Shown here: positions 40,231 to 53,925 of the stretch, piece by piece
Layout of the letters: every line of letters starts with the position of its first letter
How positions within the stretch are numbered: position 1 is the stretch's first letter
Assembly (NCBI RefSeq): GCF_000002235.5
Contig: NW_022145521.1
Span: 62,001 to 126,000 of the forward strand
Source: Strongylocentrotus purpuratus
Taxonomy: Eukaryota; Echinodermata; Echinoidea; Camarodonta; Strongylocentrotidae
Direction of reading: 5' to 3'
DNA: 64,000 nt
Position numbers and translations under genes: made by a program
Notes under the pieces: model-generated
Database searches by the model: none
Seen by the model: the letters and a program-made list of their open reading frames with translations, nothing else
Told to the model about the DNA's origin: nothing

Positions 40231-42140
40231 ACAGAAAAAGAAAAAAAAAACTAACCAAGGGATGTGCGTGAATCGTAAATATAGCTTTTATCAATTATTT
40301 TTAAAATAAAGAATCCATACAGAATTCGCTGATCTGTTTCTCCCACACCAGTCTTCCCATCCCATCCCATAGTCTCTTGAGTACAGTTTGTCTCAAGGTG
40401 ATTCCCCATTACCACGAAAACGGAAAGTGCATCACCGCAGCAGCAGGAAAGGTCACTTTTTACCAAAGTAGTCTCAATGAAACAAACCCATGAATCCTAT
40501 ATCATTGCTCTTTTAGAGGGGGCTTCTCAATCTCAGAAGTACAAGGTTATTGTTTTTGAATCTCAGTATAAAGGCCTTGCCTTTGGCCTAATTTATTAAA
40601 ATCATATTCTCTCTCTCTTTCTCTCTCTTTCTCCCCCTCTCTCTCTCTCTCTCTCACTGAAGATGAATGAAATATTATGAAGTTTCTTTTTCTTGCTTCT
40701 CTTAATCAAAGGAGAACAAATTCAATCTCATTTTTTCATCCTCACCCCCTCCACCCACTCTGCCTCTTTCTCATGATTAAGGATTAGTACTGCTCTTATT
40801 TGGCTTCTCAATATTGGAACATTCTACAAGTTCATTCAGGGTAATAATGTTGGAGCATCTGGAGAGTCACGATGTGACGGGACTAAGGGCTCTGTTAGAA
40901 GCCACCGTTATTATTGTTTTCATTATCATTATTAATCAACTATTATTGTTGTTATCTGAGAGACTTGTTCTGGACCATCAAATGTCAGTAGTTAGGCCTA
41001 CATGTATTCATGAGTAAACTATGCCAAGCAAGCTTTTCAGTTTTTAAATTAAGAATACAAATTATCATTGGCAAATAGTTCAAAGTTTACACATATACAT
41101 ATCATTGGTAAAGAGGTTGTACGCATTAAGCATATGAACAAAATGAAGTCAAGGGTCTGGCAGTCGAGACTAATCAGATCCTGGCTTTGAGGTTTACTAA
41201 TGAACTGAATAAATGAAGGGCCTACTTTGTATAAATGCCAGTATATTCTGAAGTTGAATTACGCAATCCTGAAAAAGGCTAATCACCCTTCCCCCATAAC
41301 TTTTTTTAATTAATCAATTACAGTAAAATTGTGCAATCAAATCACTAATGACCTGGCCCAGCGTCAAAATTCACCATAGAATAAGTTACCCCCGCCCCCA
41401 CCACCTTTCATAAAATTTGGATCAACTACTACCCCATACGGTACATGCAGGCCTGCACCCTTGCCTAAGATTTGTAAAAATGGCGTCTTTGCATGTATGT
41501 AGGCCTATATCAATCACAAAATAATTTTATAATAATAATGAGAGATGTATTTAGTACGAAGACCTACCTGTAATGACGGCAGACGTTTAGTCAACATGAT
41601 CATACAGGATGCTAATAAATCCTTAAGAACCTCCTTTAGGTACCACGTCAAATAATAGAATCAGAAAATCCTCATGATTTCCGCTCTTCTGGTACACCGA
41701 TAATGCAACTATCATTTCATACATACGCCTGCATGACAAGCTCCATCCCTGGGCCGAAAGAATCAATACATTCCTATAAAAACAGGTGGTCTGAACAGAC
41801 AGAAAACAAGCATGGTAAAGGTCATGGATGAATCAATGACGGAGGCTTGATCAAGACTAAATCTAGAAGATTTAATTTGCCATTTTTTCTATGTTTCTAA
41901 GCCAGGGAGAACGCAGGGTCGGGATGGGTTTGTGTCTCACCGTTAAGCGCAGCGGGTGCCTGTCTGATTGCTCCAGTTCTATGATCATCCAGGAGACAGA
42001 TGGTGGACCTTAAAGATGCTTGGGATACGCCTACCCTCCACTTCCTTCTTGGACTGAAGGCTGGCGATTCAACACATGCTCCAGCGAATATTGCAGACAG
42101 GCTTGGCTTCCTCAAAGATGTAGGTTTAGGGTTAGGGTTA
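40231..42140. other. Non-coding stretch with a CT-rich tract at 40607-40655
   Basis: Nothing else recognised. Open frames near 41897-42226 have no family signature and lie across the edge of a repeat. Confidence 0.35.
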
Positions 42141-42300
42141 TACAGATCAAACCTGTCTATAGCGGCTGCCCAAGGGAAACACAAAACATGGTGTTTGTAG
42201 ACAGGTTCCTTTAGTAAATAGTTCAATGAGAAACCATTTTCAAGGGAAACAACTAACGTGGTCTTTGTAGACAGGTGGTCACTAAAGCAGGTTTGACTGT
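42141..42300. mobile_element. MITE-like element with TCAAACCTG termini (copy 3)
   Basis: The left end ATCAAACCTGTCTATAG is mirrored by the right end AAAGCAGGTTTGACTG. The interior shares CAAGGGAAACA and GTCTTTGTAGACAGG with 21940-22118 in the opposite orientation. Confidence 0.65.
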
Positions 42301-44156
42301 TTATGCCATTTTGGTTTTACAATTGCTACTGGAAGATATCAATCCAGACCTCCAAAGAGCTTTGGAAACTATTACTCCTGTTTTAGCTACAGGAACCATT
42401 GCCAGCACAAACCTGTAGTATAGTGCATTTCAAGAAATAGTCATACCAGGTATTCACTCATGACATCAGGTTCCAGAGGAGATAATGTAGATTGAATTCT
42501 TGCTAAAGGGAGTCTGTGAAATAAAATGCTTGAAATCAAATTCGTCCACACATTAATATCTTGCATGACTGGGATCTCCATGAAATTCATCAAAGCTCAT
42601 CAGAATTCAGTCTTCATGAGCCATGCATTCCACACATTTATCATTGTACAGGTAGTAGTTTGAAGACATCACCTTGACTATAAAACAAAAAGGAAATACA
42701 GTATACTCACTTCTAAAAAAACATTGCACAAAGTTCCAAATATTGCTTCCATATGTTGCTGCCTACAGTGGAGGGGAGTTGGGGGGGGGGGGGGGTGGCC
42801 AGAAACAAGACAAAATCTACAGCTGGTTATTTATAGCAGAGTCTGGTTGTGCAAAGGAAAAGATGAAGCAAAACATGAAAGTAAAAGAGGACTGGTCTTG
42901 AAACATCCAGGGGGAGAACATTTGGCAGACAAACTCATGGGAGAAAATAATTTCATGTGCCTCATGAGAAAACATTGGTTAAAGATGTCACAGGAAAGAT
43001 GGGGTCAAGGGTCATAGGGTCGGGTCACCTCCACAGGTGAGAAGAATGCCTGTTGACCCCTTGTGCTCCTTTCAAGTTGACTGTGGGAATCTTTGGGATA
43101 TAAAATCTATCCAAAAGCAGCATTTTTTATCTCCACTTGCTCGATAGCTGGCATATGTTTCGTTTCGAGGGACAAGTTCCAAAAAATATGGAACTGAAAG
43201 TCTTGTTTATTCCAGAGTAGAAACCAAAAGTGTACGTTGTGATTTGGCAACGCTGACAAAATGATGACAATACACAAGGATTATTTGGTATTTTGTAATT
43301 CTTTCATTTTTTGTCACTTCCATCTCACATACCCACAACTATAAATATTGCTGATTGTATTGTTAAATTTGTAATTGGGACTGTCATAACAGAATTATAT
43401 TTATTTTAAGAAAATTCATGTGTAGCAACATCTTTTTATATTTAACGAAATTGAAATAACTATGTCAGTGTAGGAGCATGGGACATATAAGATGTAATGA
43501 CTAAAACTGCCACTGTTATTTTCAATTTGTTAAATATATGGAAATATCAGCATTGTCATTATCGTTGAAATTGCATATCGTGTATTATTAGATTCTCCCC
43601 CAATCAATAAACCTTGCCAAACGTTCTTCACAATTTAATTCCCAGCATATAATAGGAAAGGCAGCACAAGGACATTTCTGATATATACTACGTACGGGGA
43701 ACGGATCTGAAAATGCACCTCGAATTCAATCAGTGCCATTTTTAATTACTCGTTCACTCCATCTAACCTCTAAATGAACCCGACGGAGCCTCTTTTCTTC
43801 GGAAGACCCAAGAAAATCTACGATGGCGCGATTCTCTACTTACATGTATGTCGCTGCATCAAGTCGAAAGCCATTATTTTTAGTGATTGAATTAGTGCAG
43901 GGAGATGCATGCTTTGCACGCTTAATCACATGACCTGTCCTTAAACTCTACCCCATCAGCTCATTTTGTCGTTTTCCACGCAGATTCGGTCAAACGCACG
44001 GATGCACGCCTACAGTGTAAGGCATGGATGATCGGTGATAAACGGAATATGGCATAACATTTTGAAGAGATATCTTCTGTTAATTGTATTCACACCAGAG
44101 ACTCCATCATGTGCTGCGAGCCAGAAGGGTGTTAAGACTATGCAAAATGATAGGAG
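42301..44156. other. Non-coding stretch, with a run of G at 42780-42795
   Basis: No gene or element recognised. Confidence 0.35.
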
Positions 44157-44544
44157 TTAAAGGGACTTGGTAACATTGCCGCAGATTCTGAAACAAAACC
44201 CTGGATATAGCTCATGCTGCAAACATAATTGTAAACCTTTAGGTCAGTCAGGATCGATCCCATGATTTTTACAAGCCGGTCGCCTGTCTGATTATCAAGA
44301 TATTTATGATTGGAAATAGAAATTTCATTTTTCGTTTTCCTAACGGTTTTGATAACACTACAGTCTATTGAGGAAAATTAGTATGGTAAAACTGGTCACT
44401 CAAAGATTTTTACTTTTTTGAGGCACTTCCTGATCATTTTGAAGCGCAATTTTTTTAGGGCTTCAATATTACACTATATCACAGACACTGATAACACGTA
44501 GGGCCATGCATCTCAGATTTAACATTGTTAAACGATGCCTTTAA
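44157..44544 (+). mobile_element. TTAA-bounded MITE, family A, copy 2
   Basis: It runs from TTAAAGGGACTTGGTAAC to AACGATGCCTTTAA. The interior matches copy 1, for example AAGATTTTTACTTTTTTGAG and GATAACACGTAGGGCC. 388 bp. Confidence 0.78.
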
Positions 44545-45273
44545 TGCATTTCTATTCGCAGCTCTCGGCAAACACCTAGAAGCAAGCACGTATACATTCA
44601 CGCACGAACGATACACCTCTCGCTTCGATTACTTAAAAAAAGATCACACCATCTTTGGTGCAGCTGTGGGACACAATTCGGTAATGTAAACAAAGTTGGA
44701 CGAGCAAGAAAAGGTGTAAAACAAATATTTCCCCCCTATCCATCAAATCTTGTCAACTGATCGTCAAGTTCAGGATCGTTGGTACAGCCATGTCAATCAT
44801 TTTCAGGCAAATAAAAGGGTTAACAAAAATATCTCACCGCAAAATGGTTCAACAAGAAACTTCCCATGATAAAAAAAATGGATAAAATAAGCCTGTAAAT
44901 TAGAAAGGTATACAAGAAGTCCCCCAATTTTATGTTCTTTGGAATGCTCAAAAGTCCATTTTCACTGTTTTTATCTGTACATTAGACATTTATCGACCTC
45001 TCATGCTTTATAACAGGGTGTCTGGAAAACACATCTAATTGCCAGCATTTCAATCACTACATGTACAGTATACATGTCAAAATTCCTGAATCATTCGGCA
45101 CAACATTATGAAATACCTCTCAAGCCATGGTTACGTGTAACATGCTGCGTTTATGAAAAACAACCACAAATATTATAAGCAGATCTGCACATCTGCCATG
45201 CACGACAGTCGTTTAATTCTCTCCTTGCATCTGCTGATCAACTGAAGCAAACAACATGGCAGTAGGCCTGTCT
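44545..45273. other. Non-coding stretch, nothing recognised
   Basis: No gene or repeat boundary seen. Confidence 0.35.
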
Positions 45274-45589
45274 TCATCAGCTCGAGATTGCAAAATAACC
45301 TGCTATTTTAACTATCCCAATCGCAAATTATCCAGCTAATTTGCGTCTTGATCAGCCTGCATTTACAATTAGCGGGATATTTGGTCGAGATAATCATCTC
45401 AAGATATCTTGGGCTAGTTTGCAAAATATCCTGTTATTTGTCCGGGAACGCTGGGCAAAAAATCATGAGCTAATTTCTCAAGCTCAAGTTTCGAGGTTGA
45501 GTCTCGAGCTGATGAAGACGCGATTTGTAACCTCGGGATCATTTCCCAAATCAGAAATAGCGGGCTATTTGGCAAGCTCAGGCTGATGA
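45274..45589. mobile_element. MITE-like element with about 36-bp TCATCAGC termini
   Basis: The left end TCATCAGCTCGAGATTGCAA and the reversed right end TCATCAGCCTGAGCTTGCCA match, and they continue into AAATAACCTGCTATTT and AAATAGCCCGCTATTT. The interior holds further relatives of the CTCGAG/GATAATCATC words. 316 bp and non-coding. Confidence 0.65.
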
Positions 45590-46727
45590 TGACATACCTA
45601 GCGATGGCAGTGATGCACAACAACTGAGCTCACACTGGCGCTCAAGGTCTACGGACTATCTTTAGATCATCGAATAGAGTGGCATCATTCATGTTAACAA
45701 AGCACTAATGAAATGGAGTGTAAATTAGCTAATATATGTTGTCTCTTCCCATTCTTCCAAACCCTCTCTTTGTCTGTCTCTATCAGTCTGTTTGTTCTCT
45801 CTCTCTCCTTCTGTGTCTGTGTCTGTCTATCAATTCAATTCAATTCAATTTATTCATGTTTCCAACAAAACCTAACAAATCAATGATAAGCATTAAAACA
45901 AATGTAAGAAATACATGTTGTATATTTGTACATGTATATCTGTCTGTCTGTTTTTCTCTCTCTTTATTTATTTAATATCTGACTCTAATATCTTTCTCTT
46001 TCTTTTGCTTTTGCTTTTCTTTCTATCAGGAACATTATAATTAAGGTCAGGGAAATGACATTCTCATGTACTACATGTGAGCTCAAACTTTACAATCTCA
46101 AAACTTGGGTCAAAATATGTGCAGAGCGTACCAAAATCTGGCCTCAAGTGCCGGTGAATGAATATGGAGAAAAGACAATCAGCTCTGGTGTTGCCGTTTT
46201 ACCATCAAGCGCGATCAACACAATTAAACTGTGCTCGTAGCACGATTACAAATGAACATATACACCTATACAACCGTCCACTAAACTTGACAGCTAAGCC
46301 CTCGACATTTATGATCACAATTCTTCCACGTCCCCAATCACTCTACACACATTAGTAAACGTAGATCAGAAAGTAGGTCACCGTTCGCGACCATCCCCGG
46401 GGTTCGCGCTGAATGTCGATTACATCTGAATTCATTTGTACATGCAGAAACCATCTGGCTGTTCCCTTCCATAGAATAAGGCATCCTTTTTTCCCAGGAC
46501 CATTGAAAAATTAGAATCCAGAGGAGCCTGTAAATCAGAAACTATTATTTCTCCCCTCTCATTTGATTTAGTGTGAATGTTGACTACTTTGGTATAGGTG
46601 AACATTTCTTGTGCTTTACCTTTTATTTTACTTCTATGTTGGAGTATACTTACTCCGGATATCTCATTATATATGTTTGTATAGAAGATTGTATAATTTT
46701 GTTTTTATCTTGACCTGGAAATGAATA

Positions 46728-46758
<31 letters not shown>

Positions 46759-48119
46759 GAAATAAAATGAAATTTATTAAAAGAATTCTTTCAAGATGCT
46801 CTCATATTAATTCAAAATGAAAAAAATGATGAAGAGTGGTACAGTACTAAACTCAAGATAACTTTTAAGACTAAATTATTAACATTTAGCATCCCTTTTC
46901 AGCATTCCCACCCGTCTCTTGACAAATGAGAGAAGGAAAGACTGTATTCTTGATCCATTTTTCTGCCTGGACGACAGGCTAGTATCCAGGTACCAACTAG
47001 GCATGTTTCTCGGGATTGAAAGTCACTTTCTATTGCAAGAACGTGTTTGGACGCATTAATCTTGCTTCTAATTTTGCTGTTCATAAATATTTCATATTCA
47101 CCCATTTTTTGAAAAAGGAAACTGTTACGAAAGATAAAAAGCTTCAACTTGGTTATGCTATTCTATATATTCTTTTCACTGCTACAAATAAATATAATAC
47201 GAGAAGTTTGTTCAAAAGCTTAAGAACTGTCTTTGAAAGGAGAACTGTTACGAAAGATAGAGTCATCTTACTCAACACATTTTCTTCATTTCTACAATTA
47301 TATACATGGATAATGATGGGGGGAAATTGTGCTAAGGAGCTCAAAGAACTGACAACGTTGGATAATGAGGGTTGCATAAAACTGCGAAACACTGACAAAA
47401 GAAAATGGAAAGGTAATTTATTCCAGAAGTATTACAGGTAGATCAAGGTGTAAGCTCATTTGAAATTCTAATGCGAAGAAGGGGACAGGCCCTAATCAAA
47501 GATGCGCATAATGAATATAAATATACAGTATATATGTATATATATATATGCTTCACACAAGTGCATTGGTTATAAAGATGCATTTGAACCTGTAGTGAAT
47601 AGTTTAAAATGTAGGCATCCTGACTTCAAAATTGTGACCTTGCATTATGATTTTTAACTCTCCTTTACTTTGTTTTGAAACAAACTGATGTATAAGAGGA
47701 AGGTTCTTATTGTGAAGAACATATTTTACAAAAAAGAGATAACTCTGATCCCAAACTACCTCAAGTTATGGAATATTGTATCAAGGTACTCATGAATTGT
47801 TAAAACCAGACTGTAGGCCTCTATCTTCGATAGCGATAATGATGTTGTTCTTGGGGTGTATATTTCATATCACTGACTAAAAGCAGAAATGATACATTGT
47901 AAATTTCATTCTTCTCTCTTTCATGAAATATACATGTAGCTGGAGATATCTGAATAAAGCTCCAAGTACATGTAGTTGAATACCTGTCTATATCTGCATA
48001 CTGGCTGTTCAGAGCCAAAAGAGCCACAAAGGTAACATCCTTTTGACTCTCTGCATATTATATCATCGATTGAGAGACAAAAGGGCATAAACTCTGTATG
48101 AAACGATATGAGTTGACGT
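45590..48119. other. Non-coding stretch with small simple repeats
   Basis: It contains (CAATT)n at 45832-45851 and (AATC)n at 46730-46758. The latter follows a TTTTTATCTTGACCTGG-like phrase that may be the tail of an old retroposon. Frames at 47016-47441 and 46899-47147 are unassigned and look fortuitous. Confidence 0.35.
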
Positions 48120-48323
48120 ACTTCTGGCTCTTAGGAGATGATAAATGTACAGTATGTTTATTGCATGAGTTTTTTTAGATCATTGATGTATAAAAAAAAG
48201 GAGCGGACCTAATAAAGAACCTTGCGGGACGCCACAGGTAATTGGTTGAAGAGTTGATTCCGAACCATCTAAAACAAACTGTTTTCTACCACTGAGGTAA
48301 CTTCTGGCTCTTAGGAGATGATA
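48120..48323. repeat. 24-bp direct repeats 180 bp apart around the LINE fragment
   Basis: ACTTCTGGCTCTTAGGAGAT plus GATA occurs at 48120-48143 and 48300-48323 with no mismatch. The LINE scrap lies between them. Confidence 0.85.
48180..48300 (-). mobile_element. Fragment of a LINE reverse transcriptase
   Basis: The minus-strand translation contains YLSGRKQFVLDG and then ITCGVPQGSLLGPLLFFI. G-V-P-Q-G-S-x-L-G-P-L-L-F is the conserved motif preceding the catalytic region of non-LTR (Jockey/CR1/RTE-type) reverse transcriptases. Only about 40 codons are present, so this is a remnant and not an active element. Confidence 0.82.
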
Positions 48324-50398
48324 TGTTTTGTGCATGAAAAACATGCCAAATTGCATGGAGTTTTGTTTTGGGTGTTGGAAACCTCCACTACACCCAAACA
48401 AGGGGACTTCATTTGACCTGTGACACACAATGTACTGTCTGTTTGGAGCCAGAAGGGCACTATCTCATATACTTCAACACAGGGGTGATAATGCTCTTCT
48501 TGCTCTGAACAGACGGTTCATTGTGCCATGATAGAGTCCTAACCCATAGTCCCACGCATAGCATAACACTGCAATTTCCAAATGTTTTCCTGACAGAGTC
48601 CATGACTGTAATTACAATAGGAACATGCCAAGTCAGCTGATCTATCCATTGAACCTGTCACTGGAAAATACATTCTGACAGCACTTCCTGTGTGACTCAA
48701 TTCTTTCAAACAGAGTAAGGTTAGTGTGTCCAAGATGCGTGGAACAGAAGCCTAAATACAACTTTACATGTAACCATCTTCTTCCTATCTGTCTCATGTA
48801 TAATGTCTCTTGGCAAGGTAATAATCTACATTTGCCACACTCCACCCAGGTGAGGAATGCTTGAATGCTTGAGCGCCTTTTCGTTGTAGCTCAGCTAAAG
48901 CAGGGGTAATGATATGATTACTGGTCCACTTATGAATACTGATGAGGCTACTCTGGGTAAACAAGACATATTATTATCATTATTATTATCTTCAAGAAAG
49001 AAATATTAATGCTTAAACATGAGTTTTGTAGAAGTTCCCATTTAATCACATTCCCCCTGAGAACTAATCTTCGGGAAGAAAATGACCACATGATTTCATA
49101 AAAATCTTGCACAGGTCTTTTAACGAAACATTGCCAAAATCGGTTGTGTTGCGAGAGCCATTCCAAACAGATCTTTTCGTCATCCAATAGCCATAATTTT
49201 GCATCTGCTAGAAATCCATTCCAAGGAAGCAAGTGGGGCAACAATTTGCCAATAAACAGAACTTCCTACAAAGTTTCTACTAAAGTTATCAGGAAACATT
49301 CACTGTTACAGGACACTATTAAAAGCAGCATCACCTCATGACTAGCGGCTACCAGTTGACACAAGCATACTGAGACTCAAACAATTTCCTCAAAAACTTG
49401 GTGATTATTTGGACATCCTGTGATGTTAAGAGTAACCTGAGTAGAAGCAGATAGATCATGCTGCTGTCAAACTGCCAGAATCCAATCTTTCCAGAGATAT
49501 GCAGGATTTACAAGTGTGAATGGGTCGATAGAGACAACACAAACCCTCGTCAGTTGTACACTAGTGTCTGCGCTGTGAGACTAAGCTGACTGCACCATCT
49601 ACTGCACACTATTGGCTCTGTACTAGAGCTGCCCCTGACAAGGCAAGCACAGCCATAGACTGACAGAGCTAGGCTCTGCTCAAGGCTGTAGGAGTTGTGG
49701 TAAAAGTGTCAGGTTAGAGTCTGTGCTTGTAGACTAGGAGACAGCAGGCATTGCCATGACAACTGGTTAGAAACACAACAACCATCCCTCAAGATACACA
49801 GCATTCAGAGCAAATCTACATACTGCTTTCATCATTATGTCACTGATGTAGCCACAGCAATAACCATATAAACTGTGTAATAATACTCTCTTTTAGCAAC
49901 AGGAACTCTTCTTGGATTTACTGCAAATATATTTGAGCATAGTAATTAATTTAAATTCTTGTTTTTGTTTTAATCAAGAGCATTTTGTTCTTCAAAAGTT
50001 TTCTTTCAAAATATGAAGATTCCAGGTAAAAACTTAATTATTTTAATGACTAAGTATTCTGTTTATCAAAATGAGAATGTATTTATCTGAAAGGTTGTAA
50101 CTCTGATATTTCAATACTTATATGTTTTCTCTCACAAGCTGGTTATTTTTCTTCTTTATTTTTTTCTTTTACTGCAATGCAAATCCAATACACAGTCAAT
50201 TATATTCATGGCATCAAAGTAAAACGTCAGTGGAATCAAATTTAAAAAAAGGGGGACTTCAACTGCCAATCAAAATGGAAAACAGATCATTTAAAGAGGA
50301 ATGACTTGCCAATTTAATGATTTTCAATGTTTATTCTTGTTTTGGAAATCCTAGTGTACCTCAAAATGACATTTGTGAGAGTTCATGCAATATTGCAC
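48324..50398. other. Non-coding stretch
   Basis: The part at 49560-49740 shares scattered words (CTGTGAGACTA, CTACTGCAC, AGAGTCTGTG, GTAGACT) with 30690-30870, possibly an old dispersed repeat. Nothing else is recognised. Confidence 0.35.
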
Positions 50399-50792
50399 TT
50401 AAAGAGAAGGTTGAGTTCTGGGAAGAGGTGAAAAATAATTTGTGAGCATTACTCATTCTTATTATGCAAGTGTGGAAGAACATTAGTTAAGACATGTTCC
50501 CTGAAAAGCATGGCTCTTAAAATGCCTTCATATTCGAAATATGCATGTAACATCGTAAAAATCGGGGGGCCGGCTTTTTACGCCACGTGTTCGTTTAGTC
50601 CCATATACATCTTTCTGTGCAAGTGTTTGTAACTTTACTAAGACTTGGCCAAATTTCTTATCATTTTGATGATTCCAGAGCCTTGCAATACACACAAATT
50701 CTTATATGCTAGATGATCAACCCTTTCTGGTCGGTTCCACGCCGTTTCTTTCACAATGCAATCGCATGACCAGAACTCAACTTCATCTTTAA
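50399..50792 (-). mobile_element. TTAA-bounded MITE, family B, copy 4
   Basis: A full-length 394-bp copy in reverse orientation. The left end TTAAAGAGAAGGTTGAGTTC and right end AACTCAACTTCATCTTTAA are the two termini. It has an extra GGGGGGCCGGCT patch near 50563. Confidence 0.78.
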
Positions 50793-53544
50793 TATTATTT
50801 GGGACTATGGATCTTGAAGCAAAAAATGACCTTGACAAGTTTTTAAAAAGGAGATATTTTAGCTGTGCTTTTATTAAGAACCTAAACTTTTAAGAGCATG
50901 ATTTCGATCACCGTACCCTAGTCCATTTAAAGACTGCCGGTATCCATTTGTACATGTATACTCTGGGGAAAATTTCTGCAAATATTTAAAAATGGTACGA
51001 AACATGTACAAGTCAAGGTCCTTTATTTTTCTCTTTATACATGCTGATCTTTACTTTTTTTCCCTTCTTCCTCATTTTCTATTCTTTCTCTAATCTTTCT
51101 TTCAGTTTCCCTGAGGTGCAGGAAGAGTAATTCCTTTCAACGGGGATCTCGGATCTCTCTCGAGAGACGCGACGGAAGCGTATGTTCACTGGTCACTACG
51201 ATTGAGATCGTTTTCTCCCAGGGAGGCTTACTAAATTTAGAGCCCAGAGCTGAGAAAAGTCTCAGATCATCCTCAGATACACAAACACAAACAAAGGATG
51301 ATAATCATCCCAGCAAACACATGGGGAACACGTTCTCATGTTGCCAAACAGCGTTTCCTCTAATGTTTCTTCACAAGCGAGTTAATAATGCATTACGTTC
51401 CTGTTTGATTGTCTTGATCTCAGATAAGAACACAAACAGGCAGCAGATTTTGAAGTTGTCAAAGAGAGGCACTTAATTGAAGGGGACATTCTTATGTTGC
51501 CACAGAGTTTTTCCTGGCAAATATTGAAGTACCTTGAGCAGTGCTAAAGAAGTCCCCAGTAGCACTTTTATGATGATCAGTACCATTAAAATGATTGATC
51601 ATAAATATATCAAATAACCACTTAAATTCCAGGTGCACTTCCTATGTGCAAAATATTATTTCATCAAGGCATTTTGCGCTCAAGAATCATATTCTTATGT
51701 TGCCATAGAGCTTTAGAGGGTTTCCCATAAAGCATTCTATACGTTACTAAATCGTTCAGTTGAGATTCCTAAATCTTCCTACATCCACTGCCATTATCAA
51801 TTACAACAAATTAAAAAGCATTGAGAGAGTATCAGATAGATTTGTTGACAAACACTACTCTTAAGATTCTCCCTAAGCTTCTCATTTACGATTATTTTAC
51901 TTTTGAAAATGATGTGTATATTTTACATTCAGTGGCTATTCCTTTCCCTTTCCTTATTTATTCTATACCTTGTAAATAGAACATTCTACACAGGATGTGC
52001 CCTGCTTTTTAGACTCCTCTAGCCTCTGCCTCTTCGTTCATTATCTCGCTAAAAACTGATAACCAAATGAGCCTTGTCAAGTTATACGGACAGGGTATGA
52101 GGTCCCTGGGAAATGTTAACCTTTCTCTGACAATGCTGTTATCGGAAACAATGAGGGCTCCTACAGCTAATAAACAAAAGAACGAGCGGGTTACCAGTCA
52201 ATTAGCCCTCCTATTCAAATCATCAATGATAATTGAGTGCTTATATACACCACTGCACCCAAACTCAACAACGTCGTCCATACATGATCACATTTTCTTA
52301 AGACAAAAATCAGAAGAGTGCTTGTGAGTTCAAACGAAAACTTTCCATCGCTGGCGTGATGTTGCTGCTTTATTGTGAGAACACAAGTTAGAACAATGCT
52401 CTGAATGTAATCGAATGTAAATGTAAATGTGAAGCAATAATGGCGAAAAGATGCCCCAAGCAGGACGAGATGTAAATGTGGAGCGATTGAGGTGAAACGA
52501 TGGTCTAAACGTGATCTGATAGCCATCTGAAATCATGATGCTAAAACGTTAATCTAAACGTAAGCAGATGCAAGTGGGAAGTGATGATTGTAAAAAGGTG
52601 TGAGTGTGGCACTATGACAGTAAAAAGATGCTCTAACTGTAATCAGATGTAAGTGTGGAGAGATGTTGGTAAAACGATAATCAGAACGTGATCAGATGCG
52701 AGTGTGGAGTGATGACGGATGTCTTGTCACATGCTAATCCATCATCGATGGTGAGGAAATTTGCTACATTTGAAATAACGTTGCCTTAGCGTCCGTTTTG
52801 GCAATGAGACGACTGCCTGTTTACACTCAAACAATCGGGTCCTGTATGTATTAAAGGACCACAATGTCAAATCCAGAATGGATTTCATGAAATAATTCTG
52901 TAACAGTGGCTGTATAAACACTATAATTACAGTCTCAAATACAGGTGCGAATATATCAACTTGCAGATGCAACATTGATCATTTTTTATCAAAATTCTGC
53001 TAGTGAGACAAAGATAATAACAGAGATATTCTTCACCTAGTGAGATTATTGCAATACGATACAGTCCTATTCAGTCAAGATATGTTGCAAATTTCCTCCA
53101 ACAGAACATTTATTGGTACATGCAGGATTTCGGACAAAAAGAATGATGGAATATGATCTCGATGTACGTATAGCCTTCAGATTTTGATTAAGAGCAAGAA
53201 AGTTTGCTCAATCTGTTCATCTTCTTTATCATGTTTTGGTTTTTTTTCTCCTTGATCACACATTTATAAAGGATTAGCACATCTTTGCAACACAGTATGT
53301 ACTGTACATGAACATGCAAGGTTTTTATCCATCTATTTAATTCCAAAATAAACACTAAAAACTGAAACTTCAGGCCCTATCTAACACAGAGTCACAACCG
53401 ATCGATATCAATCTTAAGCCCTTCAATTAATTGCAAACTTACAAAATCTTTTTAGAACAGAGTTGTGATTAATATCAAGTTGCGATCAATTTTAATCAAT
53501 CGTAACTCTTGAAAAGATGGGACCCTGATTTATCAGACAAGCAC
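50793..53544. other. Non-coding stretch
   Basis: A mildly periodic section at 52390-52720 repeats GATGTAAGTGTGGAG-like and AAAACGATG-like words about every 60 bp, suggesting an old tandem repeat. Nothing else is recognised. Confidence 0.4.
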
Positions 53545-53925
53545 TTAAAGTGATTGGGTATCTTGGTCTCATATTCTAAACAAAATCCTGGATTTAGCTC
53601 ATGCTGCCATCATAATTATGAACCTTTATGTCAGTAAGGAATCCCATGACGTTTACAAGCATATGGCCCGTCTGATTATCATGATATTTATGATTGGAAA
53701 TCGAAATTTCAAAACCTTTTTCCCAACGGTTTTTATAACACTACAGTCTATCAAGGAGAATGAGTATGGTAAAACTGGTCACTCCAAGATTTATACTTTT
53801 TTGAGGCACTTCATGATCATTTTGAAGCGCAATTTTTTTAGGGCTTCAATATTACACCATATCAGACACTTATAACACATAGGGCCATGCATCTCAGATT
53901 CAACATTGGTAGACGATGCCTTTAA
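53545..53925 (+). mobile_element. TTAA-bounded MITE, family A, copy 3
   Basis: It runs from TTAAAGTGATTGGGTATC to GACGATGCCTTTAA, with the same interior as copies 1 and 2 and more substitutions near its start. 381 bp. Confidence 0.75.

Noticed and set aside
47016-47441. 141-codon plus-strand frame
   Set aside because: AT-rich composition with no motif, and an overlapping antisense frame of similar length.
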